Source of the DNA: JADHUC01 sp964617665
Lineage (GTDB): Bacteria > Planctomycetota > Planctomycetia > Pirellulales > Pirellulaceae
NCBI GenBank assembly: GCA_964617665.1
Contig: CAZUAH010000065.1
Span: 1 to 40,958 of the forward strand
Reading direction: 5' to 3'
Length of the DNA stretch: 40,958 bases
Shown: positions 15,326 through 24,643 of the stretch, in pieces
Layout of the letters: each line of letters begins with the position of its first letter
Numbering within the stretch: position 1 is the stretch's first letter
Notes under the pieces: generated by a model
The model's input: the letters and a program-made list of their open reading frames with translations, nothing else
Told to the model about the DNA's origin: nothing
The model's database searches: none
Translations under genes and position numbers: made by a program

Positions 15326-16435
15326 ATGAGTATTTCTTGGATTGCCGAACGTACGAAAGCCTTCGATAGCAGTGGTATACGAAAGGCGTTTGACTTGGCA
15401 AACCAACTTGAGGACCCAATCAATCTGTCGATCGGTCAACCGGACTTTGACGTTCCGGAGCAGGTCCGAGATGCCTGCGTCGATGCCGTTCAGAGTCGCA
15501 AGAACGGCTACGCATTGACGCAAGGGATGCCGATATTGCGTGAAAAGTTGCAGGCACAGGTCGACGCGGAATACGGACACGACGATCGCAGAGTCTTCGT
15601 TTGTTCGGGCACAAGCGGCGGATTGGTGATGTCGATGATGTCGCTGGTCAATCCCGGCGACGAAGTGATCGTATTCGATCCGTTTTTCGTCATGTACGAG
15701 CCGCTGGTCAGCCTAGTGCACGGATGCACCGTGTCTATCGACACCTACCCCGATTTTCGCATCGATCTGAACAAGGTCGCGGACGCGATCACACCGCGTA
15801 CCAAACTGATCCTGCTGAACAGTCCGGCGAATCCAACGGGCGTAATTGCTGCACCGGAAGAGATTCGGGGGCTGGCCGAACTTGCCGCCGAACGAAATAT
15901 TGCGCTGTTGTCAGACGAAGTCTACCGCCAGTTCTGCTACGACGAGCCGTTCTTGTCAGCCGCCAAGCTGAACGAGCGGACGATCGTCATCGATGGTTTT
16001 TCAAAGAGCCACGCTATGACCGGTTGGCGGCTGGGTTACGTACATGGCCCGGCCGAAGTGATCGACACGATGGTCAAGATCCAGCAGTACACGTTCGTCT
16101 GCGCACCGCAACCCGCTCAGTGGGCCGGCGCTGTCGCCATGGACGTGGACATCGGCCCACATGTCGAGGCATACCGCCGCAAGCGTGACATGATCGTTGA
16201 AGGTCTGTCTGATGTGTACGAGCTGGTAGAGCCGGGTGGCGCGTTCTACGCCTTCCCGAAAGCACCGAGGGGCACGGGGACTGAGTTTGTGGAAGAAGCC
16301 GGCAAAGAAAACTTGCTGATCATCCCGGGCGGCATCTTCAGCCACCGGGACACGCACTTCCGGCTGTCGTATGCGGCGAACGATGAAGTCGTCGAACGCG
16401 GTATCGAAGCACTTCGACGACTGGCACGGAAGTAG
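15326..16435 (+). CDS. Class I/II PLP-dependent aminotransferase (369 aa)
   Basis: Fold-type I aminotransferase features are in order: SIGQPDFDVPE near the N-terminus, GTSGG for phosphate binding (about 93-97), NSPANPTG (about 168-175), SDEVYRQF with the PLP-contacting Asp and Tyr, and the Schiff-base lysine in GFSKSHAMTGWRLGY (about 226-240). The arginine of HFRLSYA near the end would bind the substrate carboxylate. The length fits the family. It most resembles AspC/PatA-like enzymes, but the amino donor cannot be told from sequence. It is monocistronic, between two inverted-repeat elements. Confidence 0.9.
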   Translation: MSISWIAERTKAFDSSGIRKAFDLANQLEDPINLSIGQPDFDVPEQVRDACVDAVQSRKNGYALTQGMPILREKLQAQVDAEYGHDDRRVFVCSGTSGGLVMSMMSLVNPGDEVIVFDPFFVMYEPLVSLVHGCTVSIDTYPDFRIDLNKVADAITPRTKLILLNSPANPTGVIAAPEEIRGLAELAAERNIALLSDEVYRQFCYDEPFLSAAKLNERTIVIDGFSKSHAMTGWRLGYVHGPAEVIDTMVKIQQYTFVCAPQPAQWAGAVAMDVDIGPHVEAYRRKRDMIVEGLSDVYELVEPGGAFYAFPKAPRGTGTEFVEEAGKENLLIIPGGIFSHRDTHFRLSYAANDEVVERGIEALRRLARK

Positions 16436-16458
16436 ACGCCCAAGCTTCGGTACAAAGC

Positions 16459-16512
16459 GGGAGGGCGAAGCTTTCCGCTGGCCGCGAAGCTGTGCGGGAG
16501 CCTCGCCCTCCC
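16459..16512. repeat. Imperfect inverted repeat between convergent genes
   Basis: GGGAGGGCGAAGC at 16459-16471 pairs with GCCTCGCCCTCCC at 16500-16512 (12 of 13). It lies between the convergent aminotransferase and kinase genes and could end both transcripts. GGGAGGGCGAAGCT-type palindromes are, to my recollection, abundant dispersed repeats in Pirellulaceae. Confidence 0.65.
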
Positions 16513-16544
16513 TCAATCGCACCTATCTGACTGTTTAGACAGAC

Positions 16545-18266
16545 CTAGGCAGGCGTCCCTAATGGCGCGTCGATCGCCTGTCTTACCGCGTGCAGCAGTT
16601 TCTCCGGCTGATAAGGCTTTTCGATCAGCTCTACTTCCTCGCAAGCCTCTGCAGCCACCTGATTCGCCAGCGGGTCGTAGCCTGTGCAGAATACAGCTTC
16701 GACATATGGGTTAATCTGTTTCATTCGCAGGTAGGCTTCCCGGCCGCTCATCCGCGGCATCACCATATCCAGTAATGCCAGAGATACGTTCTCTCCGTTT
16801 TCCTCGAACAGACGCACGGCCTCTTCACCGTCTTCCGCCTCTAGCGTGACATATCCCGCTTGTTGGAGAATACGAACCGCCGTATCACGGACTAGCGGCT
16901 CGTCCTCGGCCACGAGAATGGTCTCCGTGCCACCTTGAGGGCCCTCTGCAAGCGTCTCGACGCTGCGGCACACTGCTCCCTGCAGCGGCATGTAGATCCT
17001 GAAAGTTGTCCCCTGGCCAAGTTCGCTGTAAACGTGTACAGCCCCATCGTGCTCGGTCACTACACCGTAGACCATTGCAAGTCCCAGCCCAGTACCTTTG
17101 CCGACTTCCTTCGTCGTGAAAAACGGTTCGAAAATCCGCTGTTTGATTTCGGAAGGCATGCCGCAGCCCGTGTCGGTAATGATGATCCGAGCATACGTAC
17201 CGGGACGGACGTCAGGATGCACCTCGGCATACATCTCGCTGACCGTCACGGTGTCGGTGCGGATACTCAGTTTGCCTCCCGTTGGCATGGCGTCCCGCGC
17301 GTTGATGCAGAGATTCATCAATGCTTGCTGCAGCATTGTTCGATCGGCGAGAACCGAGCCCACGTTTTGCGCGAGATTGATTTCTGTCTCGATCCGCTCG
17401 CCGATGACGGGCTGTATCAACTCGATGGCTTCATCCACCAAATCGTTGACATCAACGGTTGTCTTGCTGAAGGCTTCCCGGCGGCTGAAGTTCAGCAATT
17501 GACGTGTCAACGTAGCGGCTCGGTCAGTCGCCGTCACGACTTGTTGCAGGTCCTGGTGGGGTTGATCATCAGGATCAAGGGCTTCCATGGCGAATTGGCT
17601 GTACCCACGGATGGCCTGCAGCAAATTATTGAATTCGTGGGCGACTCCACCCGCCAGTGCCCCGATAGATTCGAGCTTCTGCTTTTGTCGCAACTGCTCG
17701 TCTTTCTCAGCCAGGGCCGCAGTTCGCTCGTCAACCAATCGCTCAAGTTCATCAGTGCGGAGCTTTGCCTTCCGGGCCAACTCGCGTTTCTCTGTCAGCG
17801 CGACTGCCAGTTGCTGCACTTCAGTGTTGTCGAATGGCTTTTTGAGGATCAACAGGTTGTCACGACCATCGAGCCTCTCGAAAAGCTCGGTCCATGAATA
17901 GTCTGAATAGGCCGTGCAGATCACGATTTGCAGTTCGGGATCTACCTGCCAGATCCGCTCGATTGTTTCAGCACCGTCCCATCCCGGCGGCATTCGCATG
18001 TCGATGAACGCAAGATCGAAAGGTTCGCCGATCTGCAGTCCTTCGACCACCTTCTGTAGTGCTTCTCGGCCCTGATAGGCGTCGTGGACGACGTATTTCA
18101 ATTGCCCATCTTCTGCGACTTCGCCCCGAAACAGCGACGATTCCATGTCGTCAAAATGCGGCAGGGCATCATCGCTTACCAAAATCTTTCGGAAGTCGTC
18201 ATGGATCGCCTTGTTGTCGTCGACGACCAGAATACGACGATCACGAATCTGTTCTACGCCTTGCAC
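16545..18266 (-). CDS. Hybrid histidine kinase, REC-HisKA-HATPase-REC (573 aa)
   Basis: The N-terminal receiver (1-165) has a long insert and its phospho-acceptor at D89 (FIDMRMPPGWDG). A coiled linker leads to the HisKA H-box with H210 (GGVAHEFNN), then a HATPase with DTGCGM, FFTTKEVGKGTGLGL, and a C-terminal receiver with its Asp in LLDMVMPRMSG. GTG 18266 is preferred because GGAG is 8 nt upstream; an in-frame ATG at 18320 lies deep in the preceding gene. It overlaps that kinase gene by 13 bp, so the two are translationally coupled. There are no membrane segments, so it is a cytoplasmic phosphorelay protein. No DNA-binding output is fused. Confidence 0.9.
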   Translation of the reverse strand: MQGVEQIRDRRILVVDDNKAIHDDFRKILVSDDALPHFDDMESSLFRGEVAEDGQLKYVVHDAYQGREALQKVVEGLQIGEPFDLAFIDMRMPPGWDGAETIERIWQVDPELQIVICTAYSDYSWTELFERLDGRDNLLILKKPFDNTEVQQLAVALTEKRELARKAKLRTDELERLVDERTAALAEKDEQLRQKQKLESIGALAGGVAHEFNNLLQAIRGYSQFAMEALDPDDQPHQDLQQVVTATDRAATLTRQLLNFSRREAFSKTTVDVNDLVDEAIELIQPVIGERIETEINLAQNVGSVLADRTMLQQALMNLCINARDAMPTGGKLSIRTDTVTVSEMYAEVHPDVRPGTYARIIITDTGCGMPSEIKQRIFEPFFTTKEVGKGTGLGLAMVYGVVTEHDGAVHVYSELGQGTTFRIYMPLQGAVCRSVETLAEGPQGGTETILVAEDEPLVRDTAVRILQQAGYVTLEAEDGEEAVRLFEENGENVSLALLDMVMPRMSGREAYLRMKQINPYVEAVFCTGYDPLANQVAAEACEEVELIEKPYQPEKLLHAVRQAIDAPLGTPA

Positions 18267-19957
18267 TGCGTTTTCTCCTCGACGGTCAAGGGTAATTTCA
18301 AGTGGAAGCTCGCGCCGCAACCGGGACCGTCGCTTTCGACTTCTAGCGAGCCACCAAGTTCGTTTGCGGCCAGGGCGCTGCTATGCAGTCCGAAACCGTG
18401 GCCGTCTCGTCTGGTGGTGAATCCGTGTCCGAAAATCTTGGTCAAGTTCTCCTGACTGATGCCAATACCGTTGTCAGACACTGTGAGCTTCACGCCGTGA
18501 TCGCGATCAAATCCTATGCGAAGGGTCATTTGCCTGTCGTCGTCTGGGGACGCTTTCAACGCCTCCTTCGCGTTCCCGATCAAGTTCACCAGGATTTGCA
18601 GCAGCCGGTGTTTGTCAATCGTCAGCGGGGGCACTTCCTCGTACTCTCGCACGATCTTTGCGCTATGGTGCATGAAGCTGGCCGTGTTCAGCTTGACTGC
18701 GCCATCCAAGACTTCGTCCAGTCGAACCACTTCTTGGACGCCACCAACACGGTTGTGCGATTGTTGAACGTTGATGATTTCCTTCACATGTTCGATGTTC
18801 TGCACCAGTTCAGTCAATTCCTGGAGAACGATCTCCCTCTCACCCTCCAGGTGTTTGCCGAGCAACTCCAGGAACACCGGAATTTGCGTTCCTCGACTGT
18901 CGGCCATCAGGAAGTCCACCAAATGGTCGCTGTGTTCGTCCAGCAGGGCCGCAACCGAGGACACTCGGGCCACGCGGCTACCGCGTACCTTCTCGAATAT
19001 AACGCTAGCCGATACGTTCACGCTGTTCAGTACATTGCCGACATTATGTAGCACGCCGGTGGCAACCTCAGCCATGCCGGCACGGCGGGATGCTTCGACC
19101 AGTTCGCGGTTCAATCGCTCGACCTGCGCCTCCCGCTCCTTCCGTTCGGTGATATCGCGGACGGTAGCCTGCAACATTGCTTTGCCTTCGAGTTCCACCC
19201 GAGCGAAGAGCACGGTGGCGGAAAACTCGTGGCCGTCAGCTCGTCTGTGGGTCCACTCGAAAAAGTGGGAGCCTTCGGCAAGAGCGGTAGCCATCATCTC
19301 CTGGGCCTTTGTCGCAGAGAATTGGCCGTCTGGTTGATGCTTTGGGGACAAGTCGGCTGGCCCGTGGGCGCAGAAGTGGTCTTCATCCGTGCAGCCAAAC
19401 AGTGCGACCGTCGCCGCGTTACCGCTCAAGAACCCTTCTTCTGCCGTCAGCGTCATGATGGCGTCGGCCGAGCAGTCAAACAACGTTCGGTATCTCGTCT
19501 CGCTGTCTCGCAAGGATTGCTCGGCCTTCTTGCGGCATTCTACCTCTTGCTGTAGCTCCTGATTCGTACGCAGCACGGTATCGTAGCTTTCCTTAATCCT
19601 CAACGCGGCGCGGATGCGAGCCGCGAGTACCTCTCTCCGGAATGGCTTCGAGACATAGTCGTCCGCGCCTGCGTCCAATCCTGCAACCACATTGTCGTCC
19701 AGCCCCATCGCCGTAACGAGAATCACGGGAATCATGCTGGTCTGGGGGGCTTCCTTGAGTTTTCGGCAGACTTCGATCCCATTCATCTCCGGCATCATCA
19801 CGTCAAGCAGGATGACATCGGGATGCTCGGCTGCCGCGATATCCAGCCCCTCGGGGCCGTTCGACGCCGCCAATACCTCATAACCTCGATCCTTCAGATC
19901 GAAGCTGAGCAGCGCTATGTTGTCCGGCGCATCATCAACAACGAGTATCTTGGTCAT
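18254..19957 (-). CDS. REC-PAS-histidine kinase with HNVGN H-box (567 aa)
   Basis: The receiver (1-120) has its Asp at D52 (LLDVMMPEMNG). A coiled coil and a PAS domain follow (about 150-272, ending VRDITERKE). The kinase core has H304 in GVLHNVGNVLNSV. The usual H-E pair is replaced by H-N, a known minor type of H-box. The HATPase has NLIGNAKEAL, DNGIGI and HGFGLHSSALAANELGG. ATG 19957 (MTKILVVDD) fits the receiver start better than GTG 19978. It forms an overlapping pair with the downstream hybrid kinase and is divergent from the CHASE8-type kinase. Cytoplasmic. Confidence 0.9.
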   Translation of the reverse strand: MTKILVVDDAPDNIALLSFDLKDRGYEVLAASNGPEGLDIAAAEHPDVILLDVMMPEMNGIEVCRKLKEAPQTSMIPVILVTAMGLDDNVVAGLDAGADDYVSKPFRREVLAARIRAALRIKESYDTVLRTNQELQQEVECRKKAEQSLRDSETRYRTLFDCSADAIMTLTAEEGFLSGNAATVALFGCTDEDHFCAHGPADLSPKHQPDGQFSATKAQEMMATALAEGSHFFEWTHRRADGHEFSATVLFARVELEGKAMLQATVRDITERKEREAQVERLNRELVEASRRAGMAEVATGVLHNVGNVLNSVNVSASVIFEKVRGSRVARVSSVAALLDEHSDHLVDFLMADSRGTQIPVFLELLGKHLEGEREIVLQELTELVQNIEHVKEIINVQQSHNRVGGVQEVVRLDEVLDGAVKLNTASFMHHSAKIVREYEEVPPLTIDKHRLLQILVNLIGNAKEALKASPDDDRQMTLRIGFDRDHGVKLTVSDNGIGISQENLTKIFGHGFTTRRDGHGFGLHSSALAANELGGSLEVESDGPGCGASFHLKLPLTVEEKTQCKA

Positions 19958-20308
19958 AGTTTGCTCTGTCCCGACCACGCCTAGTGAAACGGAGTTTTGT
20001 AGAAAGCTCGGCGAATATGCCGAACAAGTCTGGGTTACAACATCGTGCGCGGCATACGTGAAAATGTCGCATCTGCCGGTTTCTATGCCCGCCAGCCTGA
20101 GGGCAGTGGCTTCGGAGTGCGGCTGTGTGGATCGCGGAGACTAGTATCGAGCGCTCTGGCGACCGCTTTTGGTACCGACTCGCACCGTCAGTGACGTGTG
20201 GGTGGCTTTGCTGGCCTGCGGTGGCATCCCTCGAATGTGTAGGCGATAGATTCTCATAGCCCCCCGGTATTTGTATGCCACGTTTACTCATTGGAGGATT
20301 GCGCGCCC
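19958..20308. other. Divergent intergenic region between two kinase genes
   Basis: It must hold the promoters of both the leftward REC-PAS kinase operon and the rightward membrane kinase. I see only weak -10/-35 matches and no clear operator. GGAGG at 20293-20297 is the ribosome-binding site for the ATG at 20309. Confidence 0.45.
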
Positions 20309-22384
20309 ATGCTTTCTGTTAATGACTGGCCTATTCGACGCAAACTCAGCCTGCTGACGATGTCGGGGATTCTCGTGGCGTTGGCACTGGCGTGCGGTTC
20401 GTTTGTCTTGAACGATGTTCGGAGAATTCGTGAGGCCAAGGCAGACCAACTGGTTGCCCTGGCTGACATTCTGGGCTCGAATGCAACCACAGCCCTCGAG
20501 TTTTTCGATACGGACACAGCGACCGAAGTGCTGTCCTCGCTACGACTTCAGCCCTCGGTCGAACTGGCTGCTCTGTACGACGCCCACGGGGCCATTTTTG
20601 TAACCTATCCGCCCGAGCCTACCGGCGCGCATGTGCCACCGGCTACGCCTCGCATCACGGAGGAAGCAATATTTCGGAGCGGTCATGTCGAAATCGCGGA
20701 GGATATCCACCGAGACGGCGAGAAGGTCGGGACCATCTATTTGTTGGCCAACCTGGATGAAATCAACTCTCAACTCGTACAGACGTTTTGGATCGTTGTT
20801 GGCGTGATGACGGCTGCGCTGGCCTTCTCGATTCTCGTAACGGGCCGGCTGCAGAAATCACTGACGCAACCAGTATGTAGACTGGCGGACACGATGGAGG
20901 AAGTGTCCCAGCAAGGCGACTACTCACGGCGGGTCGAGGTCTCCAGCCGCGACGAATTGGGCATCTTGTGCGCCGGCTTCAACGGTATGTTGGATCAGAT
21001 TGCAGCGGCCCGCGACGAGTTGCAGCGTGCGCACGACGACATGGAGCAGCGAGTCGTCGAGCGTACGGCGGAGCTTCAGGTGGCGTTGGATGCCGCCGAG
21101 GCAGCCAATCACGCCAAGAGTGACTTCCTGGCGGCCATGAGCCACGAAATACGGACGCCCATGACGGCCATCCTGGGCTTCACCGGCATCCTGGTGGAGA
21201 CGGTCCAAGATCCCAGGGCCGCTGAATGTGCCGAAACGATCCAACGCAACGGCGACCACTTGTTGACCATTATTAACGACATTCTCGACATTGCGAAGAT
21301 CGAAGCCGACAGGATCGAGCTAGAATTGGCGCCTTATTCGCCAAGGCAACTCATCGCCGATGTTGTTTCGTTGATGCAGGTTCGCGCTGCTGAAAAAGGC
21401 TTGAATTTGGTGGAGGAATTTGTTGGAGCGGTTCCCAAGACAATGTTGATGGATCCCAACCGCCTGCGGCAGATCCTGCTGAACCTAGTCGGCAATGCAG
21501 TCAAGTTCACAGAAAGCGGAAGCGTCCGGATTGTGACGCGTATGTTATCAAACGATGCAGTCGGACCGAGACTCCGCATTGACGTCATTGACACAGGAGT
21601 GGGCATGTCGGCCGAAGGAATGGAGAGGATCTTCCGGCCTTTCACGCAGGTCGATATGTCATCCAGTCGAAGATTCGAGGGCACCGGGTTGGGCTTGGCG
21701 ATCAGCAAACGGCTGGCCGAGACGATGGGTGGTACCATCGAGGTGACGAGCGAATTGGACATCGGAAGCACATTCGCCATTACTATTCCAACCGGGTCGC
21801 TGGACGGTGTGAACATGGTGGAGTATCGTCCCGAACTCGTGCCGGTAATCGCCCCGCAGGATCGGCCACACCCGGAAGCCAAACACAAGCTCGATTGCCG
21901 AGTACTACTGGCGGAGGACCGCCCCGACAACCAGCGGCTGATTGCCGGAATTCTCGAAGACGCTGGTGCCACCGTCATCATCGTTGAAAACGGTCGTGAC
22001 GCCTTGCAGAAGGCGTTTGATTTCCAAGACAGCCCGGAAGGAAGTGGTGACGATAGCAGCTGGCCGTTTGATGTGATCTTGATGGACATGCGAATGCCTG
22101 TCATGGACGGCTATTCCGCCACCCGTCGGCTTCGCGACGAAGGATACTCGGGCCCGATTATCGCTCTGACGGCTCACGCCATGGTCCACGATCGCCAGCA
22201 GTGCCTGGATGCCGGCTGCGACGACTACGCCAGCAAGCCAATCGAGCCGGCGACACTCCTGGATCTGGTGGATCGCTACTCGCAACAGCGGCAAGTCGTC
22301 GCTTCATGCGTATCGGATTCGGGTGTCATGTGTCAGGAACCTGGGGCATCCGACATGGGTCCGTTCCATGTCGTTGACACGTAA
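20309..22384 (+). CDS. CHASE8-HAMP hybrid histidine kinase-REC (691 aa)
   Basis: Order of parts: TM1 about 13-34, a periplasmic domain 35-155, TM2 about 158-178, HAMP to about 232, a coiled coil, HisKA with H279 (MSHEIRTPM), HATPase (NLVGNAVKF, DTGVGM, GTGLGLAISKRL), and a C-terminal receiver with Asp in LMDMRMPVMDGY. The periplasmic domain (DILGSNATTALEFFDTDTA..LSSL, then VELAALYDAHGAIFVTY) resembles CHASE8, the sensor of the YfiN/TpbB diguanylate cyclases. I take ATG 20309, preceded by GGAGG; an upstream TTG overlaps that site. It converges with the TonB receptor-YfiR operon, which suggests it is the membrane partner of that YfiR. The CHASE8 call is by pattern only. Confidence 0.88.
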   Translation: MLSVNDWPIRRKLSLLTMSGILVALALACGSFVLNDVRRIREAKADQLVALADILGSNATTALEFFDTDTATEVLSSLRLQPSVELAALYDAHGAIFVTYPPEPTGAHVPPATPRITEEAIFRSGHVEIAEDIHRDGEKVGTIYLLANLDEINSQLVQTFWIVVGVMTAALAFSILVTGRLQKSLTQPVCRLADTMEEVSQQGDYSRRVEVSSRDELGILCAGFNGMLDQIAAARDELQRAHDDMEQRVVERTAELQVALDAAEAANHAKSDFLAAMSHEIRTPMTAILGFTGILVETVQDPRAAECAETIQRNGDHLLTIINDILDIAKIEADRIELELAPYSPRQLIADVVSLMQVRAAEKGLNLVEEFVGAVPKTMLMDPNRLRQILLNLVGNAVKFTESGSVRIVTRMLSNDAVGPRLRIDVIDTGVGMSAEGMERIFRPFTQVDMSSSRRFEGTGLGLAISKRLAETMGGTIEVTSELDIGSTFAITIPTGSLDGVNMVEYRPELVPVIAPQDRPHPEAKHKLDCRVLLAEDRPDNQRLIAGILEDAGATVIIVENGRDALQKAFDFQDSPEGSGDDSSWPFDVILMDMRMPVMDGYSATRRLRDEGYSGPIIALTAHAMVHDRQQCLDAGCDDYASKPIEPATLLDLVDRYSQQRQVVASCVSDSGVMCQEPGASDMGPFHVVDT

Positions 22385-22411
22385 GACCCGCCCCCGGAAA
22401 CGTTCTCGAAT

Positions 22412-24628
22412 CTACTGTCGCAGCGTCACCATCCCGTACACACCTCGCTGGAGTCCCGTGTTTTGCGTGCGGAAGAAATCTGAATCGAACTCAAACCGGT
22501 CGTCGTCCAGGAGACTCTGGCCGACCACGGCGAATTCCAGATTCTCTCGGGGGTGCCAACCGAATCGCAGATCAAGCGATATGTAGCTCGGAATGCGATA
22601 TGTGGGCAAGATGTCCACATAACGGGCAATCAGATCGAATTCCAGGCAGCATGGCAGGTCCCACGACGATTGTAGATACACTTGATTGTGGGGGCTCTTG
22701 CCCTCGTCGTCCTCGGAAGTCGGAAGCGTGCCCGGTGCCGCGTGCAGTTGGAGTTGGAGAAACGAGTAGTTGCCCCGCAACCGCCAGCGCGGCGTCAACT
22801 GCAAAGCGCAAGCCAGTTCTGCGCCGTACGATTCACCGTGCATGCGATTGCTCACCGGGAACACGGGTGGGATCACCGAGGCGACGTCAAAGGTACGCAG
22901 ATCGTGGTACACATTGTAGAACAGCGCAAGGTCCCATGAGAACGCGTCGGTGGGCTGGGCGCGATAACCCAGCTCGTAGGCCATTACCTCCTCGGCCCCG
23001 AAACTTGGGTTAGAGCGGATGATCGGATGGAGGAACGGTGGCAACGGCGGGTCGGCTATCAAGCGGAGGAAGCCGCTGTTAGCCTCGACGATCGAAGGCG
23101 TTCGTACCGCACGGGAGACGGCTCCCCACGCCGAAGCTCGGTCGCTTGGAAGGAACAGCAGCCTAGCCGTCGGCTGAAACTCGAAATCGGTAAAGCTGTT
23201 GTGCTCGCCCTTACAGCCCAAGGTGAAGTACAGCCGATCGTCCAGCAACGTGATTTCGTCCTGGACAAAAGCGCTGTACAGGTCCGTGTGCCGGCTTGCC
23301 GGGGCGAAGACCAGCGACGTTGATGGCAGCGTATCAGCGGCGACCGAGCGGTAGCCCATTCCCCAGACAAGCTGCTGGTTTGCCGTCCATTGGAATCGGT
23401 GTTGGAAATCGATATCGAGTGTGTGGACGTCTTGCTCGGTAAGAACGATGTTGTGGCGTTGGACCCAGTCGTAGTAGACTTGCAGCCCGTAATCTGACTC
23501 ATCACTTGAAACATGCTCCCAGCGTGCCAGCAGGTTGGCACCGCGGTGCCCGAGGCGTTCCCGCACGGTTTCCTGAAACGGCGCGGCAAGGCTGGGGACG
23601 GTTCGGACGTTGCCGAGTTGCCCGTCGTAGTAGTCGCCCTGGACGGTGATCACGTCCGTTTGGCTCGAATCCAGGTCCCAGTCCATCCGGAATCCACCCT
23701 GGCCCAGGCGCCAATTGTCGTTGGCGATGGTAGGCGAGAAGGCCCGGTCCCGATTGAGGTATTGACCGTATACACGATACGTTGCGCCGGCCCCGAGACG
23801 ACCGCCGTATTGGACCGTGGCGAAGTCCCGCTCCTCGGTTCCGCCTCCCACGTTAACCAGGACTCCTAGGGTGTCTTGCGAGTTCTTGGTGATGATATTA
23901 ATCACACCATTCACCGCATTAGCACCCCAGACCGTGGCACCCGGCCCGCGAATCACTTCGATCCGCTGGATGTTCTCCAGCGGCAGGTTCTGCGCTTCCC
24001 AGTACGTGCCGGCGAAGATAGGCGAATACACACTGCGGCCGTCGATCTGCACAAGTAGTTTGTTTGCAAAGCTGCCGTTGAACCCGCGGCTCGTCACCGC
24101 CCATCGATTCGCGGTCGTGCGAGCGACTTCGACGCCGGGCACCATGCGTAAGACTTCTGGAATGGATCTGGCTCCGCTGCGTCGGATCATCTTGCCGGTG
24201 ACGACGTACACCGCTGCCGGGCTATGGCCAACCGTACTGGTCCTGCGCGACACGGTGGACACTTCCACGTCTAGCGCGGGCACAACGACATCTTGGCGGG
24301 CAAGATCTTCCAGCGGCGCATCGAGCAAGCCCAGAATATCGTCCATTTCGTCAACCTGCCCGACGTTGTCCGTGGCATTCTCTGTTTCGTCGTTTAGATG
24401 AATCGTACTGGGGGTTGGTGGCGATATGCCGTCGGCAACCTGGGCCAGCGTCGGGTAGGCGTGCAGCACAGACCATCCCATCGCAACCAGCAGCCACAAG
24501 GCGGATGGTCGGGAGCACGTAAGCAGTAGCCGATGCGCCGACGCATCGGGGCAATTCGGGGATCCACGTTCGCAGGCAAGGTAAGGTTGTGAGATTCGTG
24601 TCGAGCGTTTGGCTCTATTCGCTTCCAT
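22412..24628 (-). CDS. TonB-dependent receptor, YfiR-associated type (738 aa)
   Basis: A long N-region and signal peptide (core LWLLVAMGWSVLHA) lead to a short acidic extension with LLDAPLEDLARQDV. The plug domain (about 127-252) has SPAAVYVVTGKMIRRSG, the IPEVLRMVPGV line, SRGFNGSFANKLLVQIDGR and EVIRGPGATVWGANAVNGVI. A 22-strand-type barrel follows. The last residue is Gln rather than the usual aromatic. The gene starts 15 bp after the YfiR gene with AGGG 8 nt before the ATG. Receptors of this sequence type often sit with YfiR-like genes. It is likely an outer-membrane receptor that signals through YfiR rather than a simple iron importer; that role is inferred. Confidence 0.92.
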   Translation of the reverse strand: MEANRAKRSTRISQPYLACERGSPNCPDASAHRLLLTCSRPSALWLLVAMGWSVLHAYPTLAQVADGISPPTPSTIHLNDETENATDNVGQVDEMDDILGLLDAPLEDLARQDVVVPALDVEVSTVSRRTSTVGHSPAAVYVVTGKMIRRSGARSIPEVLRMVPGVEVARTTANRWAVTSRGFNGSFANKLLVQIDGRSVYSPIFAGTYWEAQNLPLENIQRIEVIRGPGATVWGANAVNGVINIITKNSQDTLGVLVNVGGGTEERDFATVQYGGRLGAGATYRVYGQYLNRDRAFSPTIANDNWRLGQGGFRMDWDLDSSQTDVITVQGDYYDGQLGNVRTVPSLAAPFQETVRERLGHRGANLLARWEHVSSDESDYGLQVYYDWVQRHNIVLTEQDVHTLDIDFQHRFQWTANQQLVWGMGYRSVAADTLPSTSLVFAPASRHTDLYSAFVQDEITLLDDRLYFTLGCKGEHNSFTDFEFQPTARLLFLPSDRASAWGAVSRAVRTPSIVEANSGFLRLIADPPLPPFLHPIIRSNPSFGAEEVMAYELGYRAQPTDAFSWDLALFYNVYHDLRTFDVASVIPPVFPVSNRMHGESYGAELACALQLTPRWRLRGNYSFLQLQLHAAPGTLPTSEDDEGKSPHNQVYLQSSWDLPCCLEFDLIARYVDILPTYRIPSYISLDLRFGWHPRENLEFAVVGQSLLDDDRFEFDSDFFRTQNTGLQRGVYGMVTLRQ

Positions 24629-24643
24629 GCGACTCGCCCTACG

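Noticed and set aside
15082..15326. Possible small minus-strand gene (81 codons from the ATG at 15326)
   Set aside because: Its end is made of the inverted repeat, it has no clear ribosome-binding site and it overlaps the aminotransferase start; coding is possible but not supported.
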